Shown here: piece by piece, positions 18,618 to 29,231 of the stretch
Position numbering within the stretch: the stretch's first letter is position 1
Layout: the number at the start of each line of letters is the position of its first letter
DNA from: Bacteroides sp.
GTDB taxonomy: Bacteria > Bacteroidota > Bacteroidia > Bacteroidales > Bacteroidaceae
NCBI GenBank assembly: GCA_021202275.1
Contig: JAJQDI010000009.1
Span: 310,001 to 374,000, forward strand
Direction: 5' to 3'
Length of the DNA stretch: 64,000 nucleotides
The notes under the pieces: model-generated
What the model was told of the DNA's origin: nothing
The model's database searches: none
What the model saw: the letters and a program-made list of their open reading frames with translations, nothing else
Position numbers and translations under genes: made by a program

Positions 18618-21565
18618 ATGATGAAGAGAATTACCCTGCTGTTGTGCGTCAGCGTGCTTTCCGCTTATGTATGCGCGCAGATCCCTTTTACCCGGTCGGA
18701 AGTAGCGCGGGATATGAGGCGCGTGGCAGACTGGCAGATCGCTCATTTCAAAGAAGTTCCGCACGACGAACTGAACTGGGTGAACGCGACTTTCTATCTG
18801 GGACTGATCAAATGGGCGGAGATCTCCGAACAAGTGTATAACAACGACTTTTATTATCAGTGGATGCTACGCCTGGGACGCCGCAACTACTGGCAGGTAG
18901 ATAAAAGGATGTATCACGCGGATGATGTCTGTATCCCACAGACCTATCTGGATCTTTACCGCAAATACGGACGTCGGGAAATGATCGTACCCACCATAGC
19001 CCGCACGGAATGGGTGATGGCTAATCCCTCCAAAGGTCCGTTTGAACTGGACTATCGCAAACCGGAAACCGTAGAACGGTGGACCTGGTGCGACGCCATA
19101 TTTATGGCTCCCCCCGTATATGCGCGCCTGTACACTATTACCGGCGACAAAAAGTTCCTGCGGTTTATGGATCGTGAATTCAAGGCTACCTACGACTACC
19201 TTTTCGATGAAGAAGAAGATCTCTTCTACAGAGACCATCGCTACTTTACCCAGCGGGAGGCCAACGGAGAAAAGGTATTCTGGGGAAGAGGCAACGGATG
19301 GGTACTGGGAGGACTGGTAGAGATGTTGCGTGAACTCCCCAGGGGACACAGATCACGGGATTTCTATGAAAATCTCTTTCTCCGTATCAGCAAACGTATA
19401 GCACCTCTCCAGGGAACAGACGGATTCTGGCATGCCAGTCTGCTCGATCCCGATTCCTATCCCTCTCCCGAGACCAGTTGTTCCGGCTTCTTTGTCTACG
19501 CCCTGGCCTACGGGATCAATGAAGGACTGCTGGACAAGGAAGAATTCCTGCCTGTAGTAGAAAAAGGATGGAAAGCGCTGGTTTCGGCCGTAGAAGAAGA
19601 CGGGAAACTGGGATGGGTACAGCCGATCGGTGCCGATCCGAAGAAAGTGTCTCAGGATATGACTGAAGTATACGGTCCGGGAGCTTTCCTGCTGGCCGGA
19701 ACAGAAGTCTACCAACTGGCGAAAGAAGGCACAAAAGCCCTGCATTATATTTCGCCCGAACGTATACGACAGATCAAAGCAATGTTGCCCGACGCGTGTC
19801 AGGGCATCGGGCTCAGTTATAAGAACAGAGAATATTGGGATGAATTGGCAAAAGGGCAAGCAGCCATAGAGTTGGTAAATGAAGCAGAAAGACTGGACAA
19901 AACAAGTATGCCGCCCTTTGTCGATTCTCTCTATCTGGATCTGTTGTCATCCGGTGTACGTCTGCCGGGAGAAGATATGCTGAAAGCCCGGTTCAACTAT
20001 GTGTGGAAACTGGGATTCGCCGAATGTCTGGAAAACAAAAGAAGATTTATTCCGGCTATAGAAAAAGGCATCATCGCCCTGTGCGAACAGAAACCCTGGT
20101 CTATACCTGCACACGACCGCAGTCTGCAAAACTACAACGGTACAGATTATTATGTAGATCTGGTCGTAGCCACAGAAGGCAACAGCCTGGCTCAGCTGGT
20201 GTATATGTTGGACGATAAGTTGTCTTTTGAAGTACGCGCCCGCGTGCAGTGCGCCTTGCAGGAAAAAGTGTTCCGTCCCATCCGCAGATGTATAGAAAAC
20301 GATAGTTTGTTCTACTGGTTCACTGTTACCAACAACTGGAATTCGGTCTGCCTGGCGGGTGTCACGGGAGCAGCGATAGCCGCACTGACAGACAAGGAAG
20401 AAAGAGCGTTCTTCATTGCCGTAGCTGAAAAATTCCACGAGTATGGAATGAAAGGATACGGAGACGATGGTTATTGCAGCGAAGGAGTAGGCTATTACAA
20501 TTATGGATTCAGAGCGTTCATCTTACTGAGAGAACAGATATGCCGGGCCACAGCAGGGAAAATCGACCTCTTCCATACCCCCAAGTTTGCACGGATCGCA
20601 CAATATGGAAGAAAAATCCAGATCGTTGAGAATGTGTGCCCGGCATATTCCGACTGTCGCATCGGCCTGTCGCCGGAGATGGCGGTGGTAGATTATTGCG
20701 ATCAGGCTCTCGGAATATCTGATAAAGAGGAAACCATACACTTTCCTAAATTGGACAACCTGTCTCTAAACCTGATCGAATGTTTTCCCAACCAGGCATG
20801 GAAAATCGTGCGCACACCGGAGATTGAGCAGGTACTGAATGAAGGAAATGATCCGTTACGTACGTATTATTCTCTCTCGGGGGTTGCCATAGCCCGCCCT
20901 GCCGCTCAGAGCGAATGCCGGATGGGAGTCTCTTTCAAAGGAGGAAACAACGCGGAAAATCACAATCACAACGATATCGGTTCCTATACGGTGGCTCTGG
21001 GAAAAGAGACCATGCTGGGCGACCAGGGAGGCCCCTTCTCCTACCCCGGTGACTTCTGGGCAAGATATGCCTACGAAAAGTACAAATCGAAAGGCTCTTA
21101 CGGACATCCGGTACCTGTAGTGAACGGGCATCAGCAACAAGCCGGCAGTAAAGCAAAGGGAGAGACACTGAGAAAAGAAGATACCGCCACAAAAGATCTG
21201 TTTGAGATCGACTATACCTCGGCCTATCCGGATCCCGAACTGAAAAAGCTGGTACGTACTTTTACATACGATCGCACCGGGAAAGGCTGTTTCATTGTCG
21301 AAGATACATTCGACCGGACCTCTCCGGGCGATTTCGAGACAGCCATTACCACACGTGCCGGTTGGCAGCAGACAGACGCACAAAACCTGATCCTCACTTC
21401 CGGAAAAGAAAAAGTGAAAGTGCATATCGAAGCATCAGACGCTGTAGAACTCCATCCGGAAGTGATCGAAGAGAACGCCCCCGCCTATACGCGTGTAGGT
21501 ATCCGGCTAAAAAACCGGCAACCAACGGTTATATACGCCTGACCATCGAACCTATAAACCGATAA
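18618..21565 (+). CDS. GH105 unsaturated uronyl hydrolase fused to heparinase II/III-like lyase, frameshifted at 3' end
   Basis: Restored length is 982 residues. A signal peptide (MKRITLLLCVSVLSAYVCAQ) directs export. Residues about 25-370 form a GH105 barrel (WCDAIFMAPPVYAR, FWGRGNGWVLGG), which removes the unsaturated uronic acid left by lyases. Residues about 400-980 are a heparinase II/III-like lyase: alpha-barrel (NWNSVCLAGVTGAA) then beta-sandwich with NHNHNDIGSY. Lyase and downstream hydrolase in one chain could channel products. The given sequence stops at 21542 after RLKNRQPTVIYA; adding one A to the A6 run at 21509-21514 changes the end to RLKKPATNGYIRLTIEPINR and moves the stop to 21565, a more natural C-terminus. 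It heads the operon with SusC and SusD. Confidence 0.88.
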
Positions 21566-21628
21566 TATATCAGAAATGAAAACCGTGTTAACTTATTTTT
21601 TCACTAACCTATCAAAGAAACGAATACC

Positions 21629-24600
21629 ATGAGGAAGAAAAAAAATCAAATCGAAAGACCTCTGTTTAACAGAAGAGTGTGGCTATTCTTCGCCCTGCTG
21701 GTCACAACCGTCAGCATGATGGCATCAGGAAGCAAGAATACGCTGACAGACGGCCTCCGAACCACCCAGCAATCGGGAACAACGATTACCGGGATTGTTA
21801 CCGACAACCAGGAACCCATCATCGGCGCCAGTGTCCTGGTGAAAGAGAACCAAACAGGTACTATTACTGATTTTGACGGGAACTTTACTCTGCACAATGT
21901 ACCTCCGGGTGCTACCATCCAGGTTTCTTACATTGGCTATCTGACACAGGAAGTGAAACTGGGCAGTGAACGCCACCTGCTTATCGTACTGAAAGAGGAC
22001 AGTCAAACGCTTGACGAAGTCATCGTAGTAGGATACGGTACACAGAAGAAAGCAAACCTCACAGGTGCTGTGGGACAGGTAGATTCAAAGATCATTGAAT
22101 CACGCCCGGTAATGAATGCGACTGCTGCATTACAAGGTGCCATTCCCAATCTGCAGATCCTGCCTTCGAGCGGTGATCCTGCCGCATCTGCCACACTGAA
22201 TGTACGTGGTACAACTTCCATCAATGGAGGCGGACCGCTGGTGCTTGTAGATGGTGTAGAGATGAGCTTAGATATGGTCAATCCCAATGACATTGCCAAT
22301 GTAACCGTATTGAAAGACGCGGCGGCGGCAGCCATTTACGGAGTACGTGCCGCTTTCGGGGTAGTACTGGTAACAACCAAAAGCGGAACCACAGATAAGA
22401 CTACGATCTCTTATTCCGGTAGTGTGGCATTTTCCCAGGCAACCCGTCTGCCCGATATGGTAGATACGAGCTGGGAACATGCGGAGTTTATCAATACAGC
22501 GATTAAAAACGCGAGTGGTACTCCATTTGAACTGGCGCATATCGACGGAATGAAAGCGTATCACAAAGACCCCAGGAACAATCCGGAGTATGACATTGTA
22601 GACGGTAAATTTTATTTTTACGGCTACACAGATTGGGTAGGTCGCATGCTCAAAAAATTCACCCCCTCACAACGTCACAATGTAAACATATCCGGAGGGA
22701 ATGACAAGACGAAGTTCTACTCCTCCATCGGGTATCTCAATCAGGAAGGTATCTATAAGTATGGCGATGATAACTTCAAACGCCTGAATACGCGACTCAC
22801 AGTAGAAAACCAGACCACTTCCTGGCTCAAATTAGGGGCTAAGGTATTGTACAATTATTCGAATAACTCAGAGCCCGTCAAATACAAAGACGATATTTTC
22901 TCTATGATGGTGTTTTCCGTACCCACCAATATGGCCGACCCTTTCCCGGGAGTAGCGGGTTACCCGGAATACGACAAATACATCGGAACCTATTTCGACG
23001 ATCAGAATGCCATTGCCTATCTGGATATCGGAGGACGTAAAAAGACCATGAAACACGATGTATGGCTCACAGGAAGTGCCGACCTTACCTTTACGAAAAA
23101 CTGGAAAGCCCGTGTAGATTTCACTTATAACCTGAACTACACCAACATCGCGGAGAATAAGAAACGTATGGATATGATGACTAACATATTCAATCCTTCT
23201 CAGGGCAGTACCAGCACGAACTATTACGAACGTAGAAATAATAATAAAGATTATTACTCATTCAACGCATATACTGAATATGAAAATACATTTGCCGGAA
23301 AACACTATCTGAAGGCCATGATGGGTTACAACCAGGAACTGACCAAATATAACTATTTCTGGGGCAGAAGATATGACGGACTGATTCCGGATCTTCCGAG
23401 TCTGTCGCTGGGTACAGGGCAACATGAGGTAGCAGAATCCGGATACGAATGGGCACTTCGCGGAGCCTTTTTCCGTCTCAATTATATCTATGATAGCCGA
23501 TACCTGTTCGAGATCAACGGACGCTACGACGGAACCTCACGGTTCCCTTCAGACGACCGGTTTGTATTTCTTCCCTCTTTCTCTGCCGCATGGCGTATCT
23601 CAGAAGAAGCATTTATGAGTCCGATGCGCGGTTGGCTCGATAACCTGAAACTTCGCGCATCTTACGGAGTACTCGGCAATCAGCTACTGACAGATACCAG
23701 CTGGACAGAGAACAGGAAATATTATCCTTACATTCCTTTCATGCCTTCCGGTACAGGTAACAACTGGCTCTTCAACAGCAACGGCAAAAGCCCTTATATC
23801 AATCCCGCTTACCTGGTAACAGAAGATCTGACCTGGGAAAAGGCTTCCACCATAAATACCGGAGTGGATCTGACGTTGCTTGATCAGCGATTAGATATGT
23901 CTTTTGACTGGTATCAGAGAACAACTTCGGATATGTTGATGATGAAAAAATATCCCGGTATTTTAGGAGCAACTGCTCCTCCGGTAAACGGAGCTACTCT
24001 TCGTACGCGTGGTTGGGAATTTATCCTGAAATGGAACGATCGCATTGGTAAAGATTTCACTTATGGCCTGACTCTTATGCTGGCTGATTCACAGGCAGAG
24101 ATCACCAAATATGAAAATGAATCAGGTGCGATTGACGACTATTACGTAGGCAAGAAATACGGAGATATCTGGGGTTACGAAACAGATCGTCTGTTTACAA
24201 GGGACGACTTTGATATCACAGTAGATGATAACGGAACAGAGATCTATAAACTCAAGGAAAACATTCCCAATCAGAACAGGATAAACTCCAACTGGTCACC
24301 CGGAGATGTAAAATACAAAAACCTGGATGAGGATGAGACTGCCATTAATGACGGTAGTCGTACGCTGGACGACCACGGAGATCTGAGAGTGATCGGAAAT
24401 ACAACTCCCCGTTATCAATATGGTATCACAGCCAATGTAGCTTATAAGAATATCTGGGCAAGTGTATTTTTCCAGGGAGTAGGCAAACGCGACTTCTACC
24501 CCGAAAGTCAGCAATGGTGGCCTGCACCTACCCAATATTACAATACCCAGAAGTGGTTTATGAGAGATTCCTGGAGTGAAGATAATCCCGATGCTTACTT

Positions 24601-24886
24601 CTACAAACCAACCGTAGGAGCAACTAAAAACCGAGAAAAACAAACCCGTTATCTACAGGATGCCTCTTATCTGCGTCTGAAAAATCTGACCATAGGTTAT
24701 AACATACCCCGTGTATGGCTCAACCGGATCGGACTGTCACAAGCATCTGTGTATGTAAGTGGTGAGAACCTGCTGACCTTTACACCATTAAAAGGTGCCA
24801 TTGACCCTGAAGCTGCGGAAAAAAAGGGAGAGATGGTATATCCCTTCCAGAGAACTTATTCTATAGGTATTAATGTAACCTTCTAA
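21629..24886 (+). CDS. susC: SusC/RagA family TonB-dependent outer membrane transporter
   Basis: 1085 residues. Signal peptide region (VWLFFALLVTTVSMMASG), then the N-terminal carboxypeptidase-regulatory-like domain (ITGIVTDNQEPIIGASVLVK), the SusC-specific LDEVIVVGYGTQKKANLTGA before the plug, the plug domain and a 22-strand barrel ending in aromatic Phe (YSIGINVTF). It imports oligosaccharides across the outer membrane using TonB energy, paired with the SusD lid encoded 12 bp downstream. The substrate is inferred from the neighbouring lyase and sulfatase: an acidic, possibly sulfated, uronic-acid polysaccharide. Confidence 0.97.
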   Translation: MRKKKNQIERPLFNRRVWLFFALLVTTVSMMASGSKNTLTDGLRTTQQSGTTITGIVTDNQEPIIGASVLVKENQTGTITDFDGNFTLHNVPPGATIQVSYIGYLTQEVKLGSERHLLIVLKEDSQTLDEVIVVGYGTQKKANLTGAVGQVDSKIIESRPVMNATAALQGAIPNLQILPSSGDPAASATLNVRGTTSINGGGPLVLVDGVEMSLDMVNPNDIANVTVLKDAAAAAIYGVRAAFGVVLVTTKSGTTDKTTISYSGSVAFSQATRLPDMVDTSWEHAEFINTAIKNASGTPFELAHIDGMKAYHKDPRNNPEYDIVDGKFYFYGYTDWVGRMLKKFTPSQRHNVNISGGNDKTKFYSSIGYLNQEGIYKYGDDNFKRLNTRLTVENQTTSWLKLGAKVLYNYSNNSEPVKYKDDIFSMMVFSVPTNMADPFPGVAGYPEYDKYIGTYFDDQNAIAYLDIGGRKKTMKHDVWLTGSADLTFTKNWKARVDFTYNLNYTNIAENKKRMDMMTNIFNPSQGSTSTNYYERRNNNKDYYSFNAYTEYENTFAGKHYLKAMMGYNQELTKYNYFWGRRYDGLIPDLPSLSLGTGQHEVAESGYEWALRGAFFRLNYIYDSRYLFEINGRYDGTSRFPSDDRFVFLPSFSAAWRISEEAFMSPMRGWLDNLKLRASYGVLGNQLLTDTSWTENRKYYPYIPFMPSGTGNNWLFNSNGKSPYINPAYLVTEDLTWEKASTINTGVDLTLLDQRLDMSFDWYQRTTSDMLMMKKYPGILGATAPPVNGATLRTRGWEFILKWNDRIGKDFTYGLTLMLADSQAEITKYENESGAIDDYYVGKKYGDIWGYETDRLFTRDDFDITVDDNGTEIYKLKENIPNQNRINSNWSPGDVKYKNLDEDETAINDGSRTLDDHGDLRVIGNTTPRYQYGITANVAYKNIWASVFFQGVGKRDFYPESQQWWPAPTQYYNTQKWFMRDSWSEDNPDAYFYKPTVGATKNREKQTRYLQDASYLRLKNLTIGYNIPRVWLNRIGLSQASVYVSGENLLTFTPLKGAIDPEAAEKKGEMVYPFQRTYSIGINVTF

Positions 24887-24898
24887 AAATAAACAGAA

Positions 24899-26749
24899 AT
24901 GAAAAAGAAGATAATATATATCCTTATGATGGTATTTCTGTTAGCAGGATTTACCTCATGCAACGATTCTTTTCTTGACCGGAAACCAATTACGGATATC
25001 AATGAGCCTCAATACTGGAAAACCAGAAATGATCTCGAATTATTTGCCAACGGTATATACAATAAAGCGGCAAATAACAACGATTATGATTTTATGTTAG
25101 GACATACACATGACGCATGGGCCAGCAACACACATGCTGCCTTCTGGTGGGATGTGATGACAGACAATTTTGTATCCAGAAGCAGTAACCATGCCTGGGC
25201 CGCACAATATTCGGCAGGACAAAACACCATCCCTGCCAACGCCGGACGTGGAACCTGGAAATGGGAGCTGTTATTCCACTGCAACAGCCTCATCAAGTTT
25301 GGTCCTACGGTAGAAGCGGTAAGTGAAGATATTGTAAACTACTATACCGGTGAAGCCTATTTTTTCCGGGCCTGGTTCTATCTGGACAAAGTGCAGAAAT
25401 ACGGAGATGTTCCCTGGATCAGCACTCCGTTAAATACGGAATCCGAAGAACTTTACAAGCCACGTGACAAAAGAGAGGTGGTGATGGATTCTGTACTTAA
25501 TGATATCACTCGCGCCGCATCCTACCTGCCTGTAGTCTGGGACGACAACCGGCAAGGACGGATAGACAAAGGTACCGCCCTGGCACTCAAATCCCGCATC
25601 TGCCTGTATGAAGGGACCTACCGTAAATATCATAACCTGCAGGGTGGCGATAAGTTCCTGCAAGAGTGTGTAAAAGCATCGGAAGAACTGATGTCTATGA
25701 ATAAATACGAAATTCATATGACCGGAAATCCGGACCAGGATTATGCTTCTCTTTTCACTTCCGATGATCTGGCAGGTAATAAAGAAGTGATACTGTATCG
25801 AAAATACACTACAGGTATATTAGGCCACCGTCTATGCGGATATATTGTACAAAACGGAGTGGGGGCTACCAAAGATTTTATAGATGATTTCCTTTGCATT
25901 GAAGATGGCAAAGCATTGCCACTGAGAGCAACCAAGCGCTATCAGAACAACGAATACGAGCCCCTGGGGGATTACCGCTTAACAAATGTATTTAAAGATC
26001 GCGACCCCCAGCTTACCCAAATTGTACTTGATCCCGGAAACTCCCAGGGGATACTTTTCAACAGAGATCAGTTTGAGTTCCCACGTATAGCCGGAATGAC
26101 CGGATGGCAGTCGGCAACCGGATATCACGTTATCAAATATTACGAAAAGAGTCAGGATGCCAAAGGATATGGTAACGAGTCTCATGATGCTCCGTTGTTC
26201 CGCTACGCAGAAGTATTGCTGAATCTGGCAGAAGCAACCGCCGAACTGGGAACATGTACACAGGAGATCTTAGACAAAACGATCAATAAGTTGCGTGAAC
26301 GAGTAGAGATGCTCAAACTAAATATCAACGATATTCCGATAGATAGTAAATACGCAAGTGAAGGCTTAAGCCCCTTGTTGGCTGAGATCCGCAGAGAACG
26401 TCGGGTAGAACTTTGTTTCGAGCAACTCCGCTATCAGGACTTGATGCGTTGGAAAAAAGGAAGTTACCTGAAAAACCATATGTTAGGTATGAGGTTTGAA
26501 GAATCTTACATCGATGACTATTATGAGTATTTCGGAACAGGATTGGAAGGAGAAGAAAAAGAAAAAGAAATAAGTAATATCAAAGCTACTCTCTTTTTAA
26601 GACCTCTGAATGGGGTAAACTATCTGGATGCTTACGGAGGAACCAACTTCACCAACAGAAATTTTGATGAAGAAAAGAACTATCTGTGGCCTATACCTTC
26701 AGGAGAAAGAGCCAGGAACCCGAAATTAGAACAAAATCCAAAATGGTAA
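24899..26749 (+). CDS. susD: SusD/RagB family surface glycan-binding lipoprotein
   Basis: 616 residues. The lipoprotein signal ends in GFTSC (Cys21), so it is anchored on the outer membrane facing out. The N-terminal NDSFLDRKPITDINEPQYWK is the usual start of the SusD fold, TPR helices follow (GEAYFFRAWFYLDKVQKYGD), and the C-terminus carries RRERRVELCFEQLRYQDLMRW and LWPIPSGERARNPKLEQNP. It forms the lid on the SusC barrel. It is the last gene of the GH105-SusC-SusD operon. Confidence 0.97.
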   Translation: MKKKIIYILMMVFLLAGFTSCNDSFLDRKPITDINEPQYWKTRNDLELFANGIYNKAANNNDYDFMLGHTHDAWASNTHAAFWWDVMTDNFVSRSSNHAWAAQYSAGQNTIPANAGRGTWKWELLFHCNSLIKFGPTVEAVSEDIVNYYTGEAYFFRAWFYLDKVQKYGDVPWISTPLNTESEELYKPRDKREVVMDSVLNDITRAASYLPVVWDDNRQGRIDKGTALALKSRICLYEGTYRKYHNLQGGDKFLQECVKASEELMSMNKYEIHMTGNPDQDYASLFTSDDLAGNKEVILYRKYTTGILGHRLCGYIVQNGVGATKDFIDDFLCIEDGKALPLRATKRYQNNEYEPLGDYRLTNVFKDRDPQLTQIVLDPGNSQGILFNRDQFEFPRIAGMTGWQSATGYHVIKYYEKSQDAKGYGNESHDAPLFRYAEVLLNLAEATAELGTCTQEILDKTINKLRERVEMLKLNINDIPIDSKYASEGLSPLLAEIRRERRVELCFEQLRYQDLMRWKKGSYLKNHMLGMRFEESYIDDYYEYFGTGLEGEEKEKEISNIKATLFLRPLNGVNYLDAYGGTNFTNRNFDEEKNYLWPIPSGERARNPKLEQNPKW

Positions 26750-26890
26750 CATACTTTATTTCACTATCATCCGAACAACCGGATTGAACATAAAGTCTTG
26801 AATTCATAAAGTCCTCCTTATTACCATATGGTAGCAAGGAGGACTTCTTATTTCAGAAGTGTTTGAGCACTTTTCAAAATCATTTTTTGA

Positions 26891-27128
26891 GTGGTGAAAC
26901 AGAATGATCCGGTAGCCCGACCGAATTATCTGGTAATGAAACTAAATTATCCGGTAAGAAAACCAGCCTTATCCAGTAAGGAAACTAAATTATCCAGTAA
27001 TGAAATCAACCTTATCCAGTAAGGAAACCACCCATTAGTCGTAACGTTGCTATCTATTTCCAGTAATGGGACCATCACTTTGCCGTAGTGGGACAAACAA
27101 TCTACAGTAGTAAAAGATACTCTGCTAT
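26891..27128. repeat. Array of eleven degenerate 21-22 bp repeats
   Basis: Units begin GT[AG][AG] (GTGG in the first) at 26891, 26912, 26933, 26954, 26976, 26997, 27019, 27041, 27063, 27085 and 27107. An approximate unit is GTAATGAAACCAnnnTTATCCA. Unit junctions form dyads: CCTTA-TCCAG-TAAGG occurs twice perfectly and ATTA-TCCAG-TAAT once. Period is two helical turns. It fills the gap between susD and the convergent lipoprotein gene. It is not a CRISPR: units have no separate spacers and are divergent. Confidence 0.8.
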
Positions 27129-27211
27129 CCTATAAAGATAACAAAAAGGAAGAGACACCTCCCCAGGTATCTCTTCTACAAAGAGAACAGATTATTCTAA
27201 ATATTCACAAT

Positions 27212-28897
27212 TTAATTGTACATAAATTCCATTTTAGGACCAAAAGTACGAGTTGACATGATGGTATCTCTTTTATTTTCAAACTCCGTAATAATAACTT
27301 TAGTTATTTTTACAAAAAGATCATTGGTTTCAAACGAATATGTATGGATACCCGTACCTGACCCCATATGATTCGGAACAAAAATTACTGGCATAAATGT
27401 TCCATCTGATTGAAGTACATCCCAGGGATATGGATATAAAATACCCTGCATATCGTAAAGGCGATATATTGAATTATACATATCTTCTCCGTAAATATTG
27501 TGATAATAGCCACTGGTACCCCCACTATATGGCATTCCAACTTGCCCAAACTCTCGTGGAAGTCCTTCTGTTTTGGGTCTATAATGTCCTTGTAAAGAGA
27601 GAATATCAGTTTCTGTCCATCCACCTACAATATATGGTTTTAACTGTGGGTTTACTTCCACAGAATAGTCCAGATAATAATACCCACTGTAATTATATAC
27701 GGGACTTTCCGGAGTAGATAAAACTTCATTTAAAAAAGCTATGGGTTCTATATAAATCACAGGTTGTGATCTCAAATTCCATACTCCCAATGCTCCCACT
27801 TTATGATGAGAGAAGTCTATCCGTAAATTCTTAGCCGGACTCGTAGATAAAAAAGTCATGGTACCTTCCGTAATAGCTTTTCCTGTTGTTTTAAATTGTA
27901 AATCATGACGGGTTTGTGTTTCCTTACTGAAAGGGGCGGTTAATGAATTCAATATCCGATTGACTCCATATTTTAAAATAGCTCCGCCTGCACTGGCTGC
28001 CAGTTCAGGTATTACTCTTGTTTCGGCCTCTTTAAATCCAAGTCTTTCCCAGTCTATATTCTTACTTAACCATTTATTACCGGCTTTTCCTACCAGAGTA
28101 GCGACTTCACCGGTAAGAGAACTCAAGGGGTTGGAAGAAGAATTTGTCAGAATGACTCCTTCCGCATAAGACTCATATTCAGTCAATAAATTAATATTTG
28201 CCTGATTCAGGTTATAAGGATATATTTCTAATATACGTTCATTGGTACCCGGATCATAAGCCATTTCCATCATAAAACCATTCCACCCCTCTTCAAATCC
28301 TTTGGCGGGAGAAGCCATCAGATTTGTTGTTACCAAAGTTCTCAGATCGGCACTCTGATCCAGTGGCAAAGCCATCTCCATATCAAAATTGAGCCATTTA
28401 TGTGAACCGGTAAGTGTAATTTGCCAGGCAGCCGAATTGTTCGGAATATAGGATTGCTCCAGATAATAGAGGACTTTCAACTTGCCTGTACGCAGGTTGT
28501 GTAGGAAAAGATAATTCCTCCCATGCTCACTGATTGAAGATGTAGGTACAAAAGTATGACAAATGAGCTGCCACCCGTCTTCTTTCTTCACATCATTAGC
28601 TATCTCTATAGTCAGATTCGCATCCATAGAGTTCGTACTCCAGGGAAGATTTACTGTTTTTCCACTGGCAGTCACAATAGTATGGTGATTCTCCCAATTG
28701 TATTCAAAACTATCATCCACATCCGAACGGGTAGAAACCATCCCCTTATAAGATGCAGAAAGAGGATATATATATCCATTCAAATAATCCGGATCCAGAT
28801 ACTCTTCATCAGAAGTATCTATCTCCATATAACGATCTTCCTGACATCCACACAGGACAAATAGGAACATCAATAACAAATAACTAATCTTTTTCAT
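27212..28897 (-). CDS. Hypothetical lipoprotein of the polysaccharide locus
   Basis: 561 residues. The signal peptide ends in VLCGC (Cys18), predicting a lipoprotein, and the following QEDRYMEIDTSDEEYLDPD is acidic, resembling lipoprotein export signals for surface display in Bacteroidetes. No catalytic domain is recognised. There are many aromatic residues (for example YNYSGYYYLDYSVEVNP). It may be a surface glycan-binding protein given its place between susD and the HTCS gene, but that is inference. It is transcribed convergently to susCD and shares a strand with the HTCS gene, separated by 334 bp. Confidence 0.85.
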   Translation of the reverse strand: MKKISYLLLMFLFVLCGCQEDRYMEIDTSDEEYLDPDYLNGYIYPLSASYKGMVSTRSDVDDSFEYNWENHHTIVTASGKTVNLPWSTNSMDANLTIEIANDVKKEDGWQLICHTFVPTSSISEHGRNYLFLHNLRTGKLKVLYYLEQSYIPNNSAAWQITLTGSHKWLNFDMEMALPLDQSADLRTLVTTNLMASPAKGFEEGWNGFMMEMAYDPGTNERILEIYPYNLNQANINLLTEYESYAEGVILTNSSSNPLSSLTGEVATLVGKAGNKWLSKNIDWERLGFKEAETRVIPELAASAGGAILKYGVNRILNSLTAPFSKETQTRHDLQFKTTGKAITEGTMTFLSTSPAKNLRIDFSHHKVGALGVWNLRSQPVIYIEPIAFLNEVLSTPESPVYNYSGYYYLDYSVEVNPQLKPYIVGGWTETDILSLQGHYRPKTEGLPREFGQVGMPYSGGTSGYYHNIYGEDMYNSIYRLYDMQGILYPYPWDVLQSDGTFMPVIFVPNHMGSGTGIHTYSFETNDLFVKITKVIITEFENKRDTIMSTRTFGPKMEFMYN

Positions 28898-29231
28898 AAT
28901 TCATTCTTCAATTAAAGGTTAGAAAAAATGGAATACATTCTACAAATAATCTGTTCTTTGTATTTTCTTCTGGTTAAAAATAACTTCCGGCATATAGAGT
29001 TAAAGTTACAAAGATCTACAAAGCAGATAGACCTGTTTTGTTCAAAAAACGGGTAATAATTATCCGACACATAAAATAGAAATAAATAGCTATTCTCTAT
29101 ATAAGGTTTACAGCTTTTTTAAGAAAAAAGTATAGAGTACAGAAAGGCAAGATATATACACCACAAAACGATTATGACGCGATGAAGAATACTCATCTAT
29201 ATAATCCTCATTTTACTATTTATAAGATATA
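28898..29231. other. Intergenic region, nothing recognised
   Basis: AT-rich 334 bp between the hypothetical lipoprotein and the HTCS stop codon. It should contain the lipoprotein promoter, but I see no good TAnnTTTG match close to the start. Confidence 0.4.

Noticed and set aside
26891..27128. CRISPR array
   Set aside because: Units are contiguous and degenerate with no constant repeat and variable spacer, and no cas gene is nearby.
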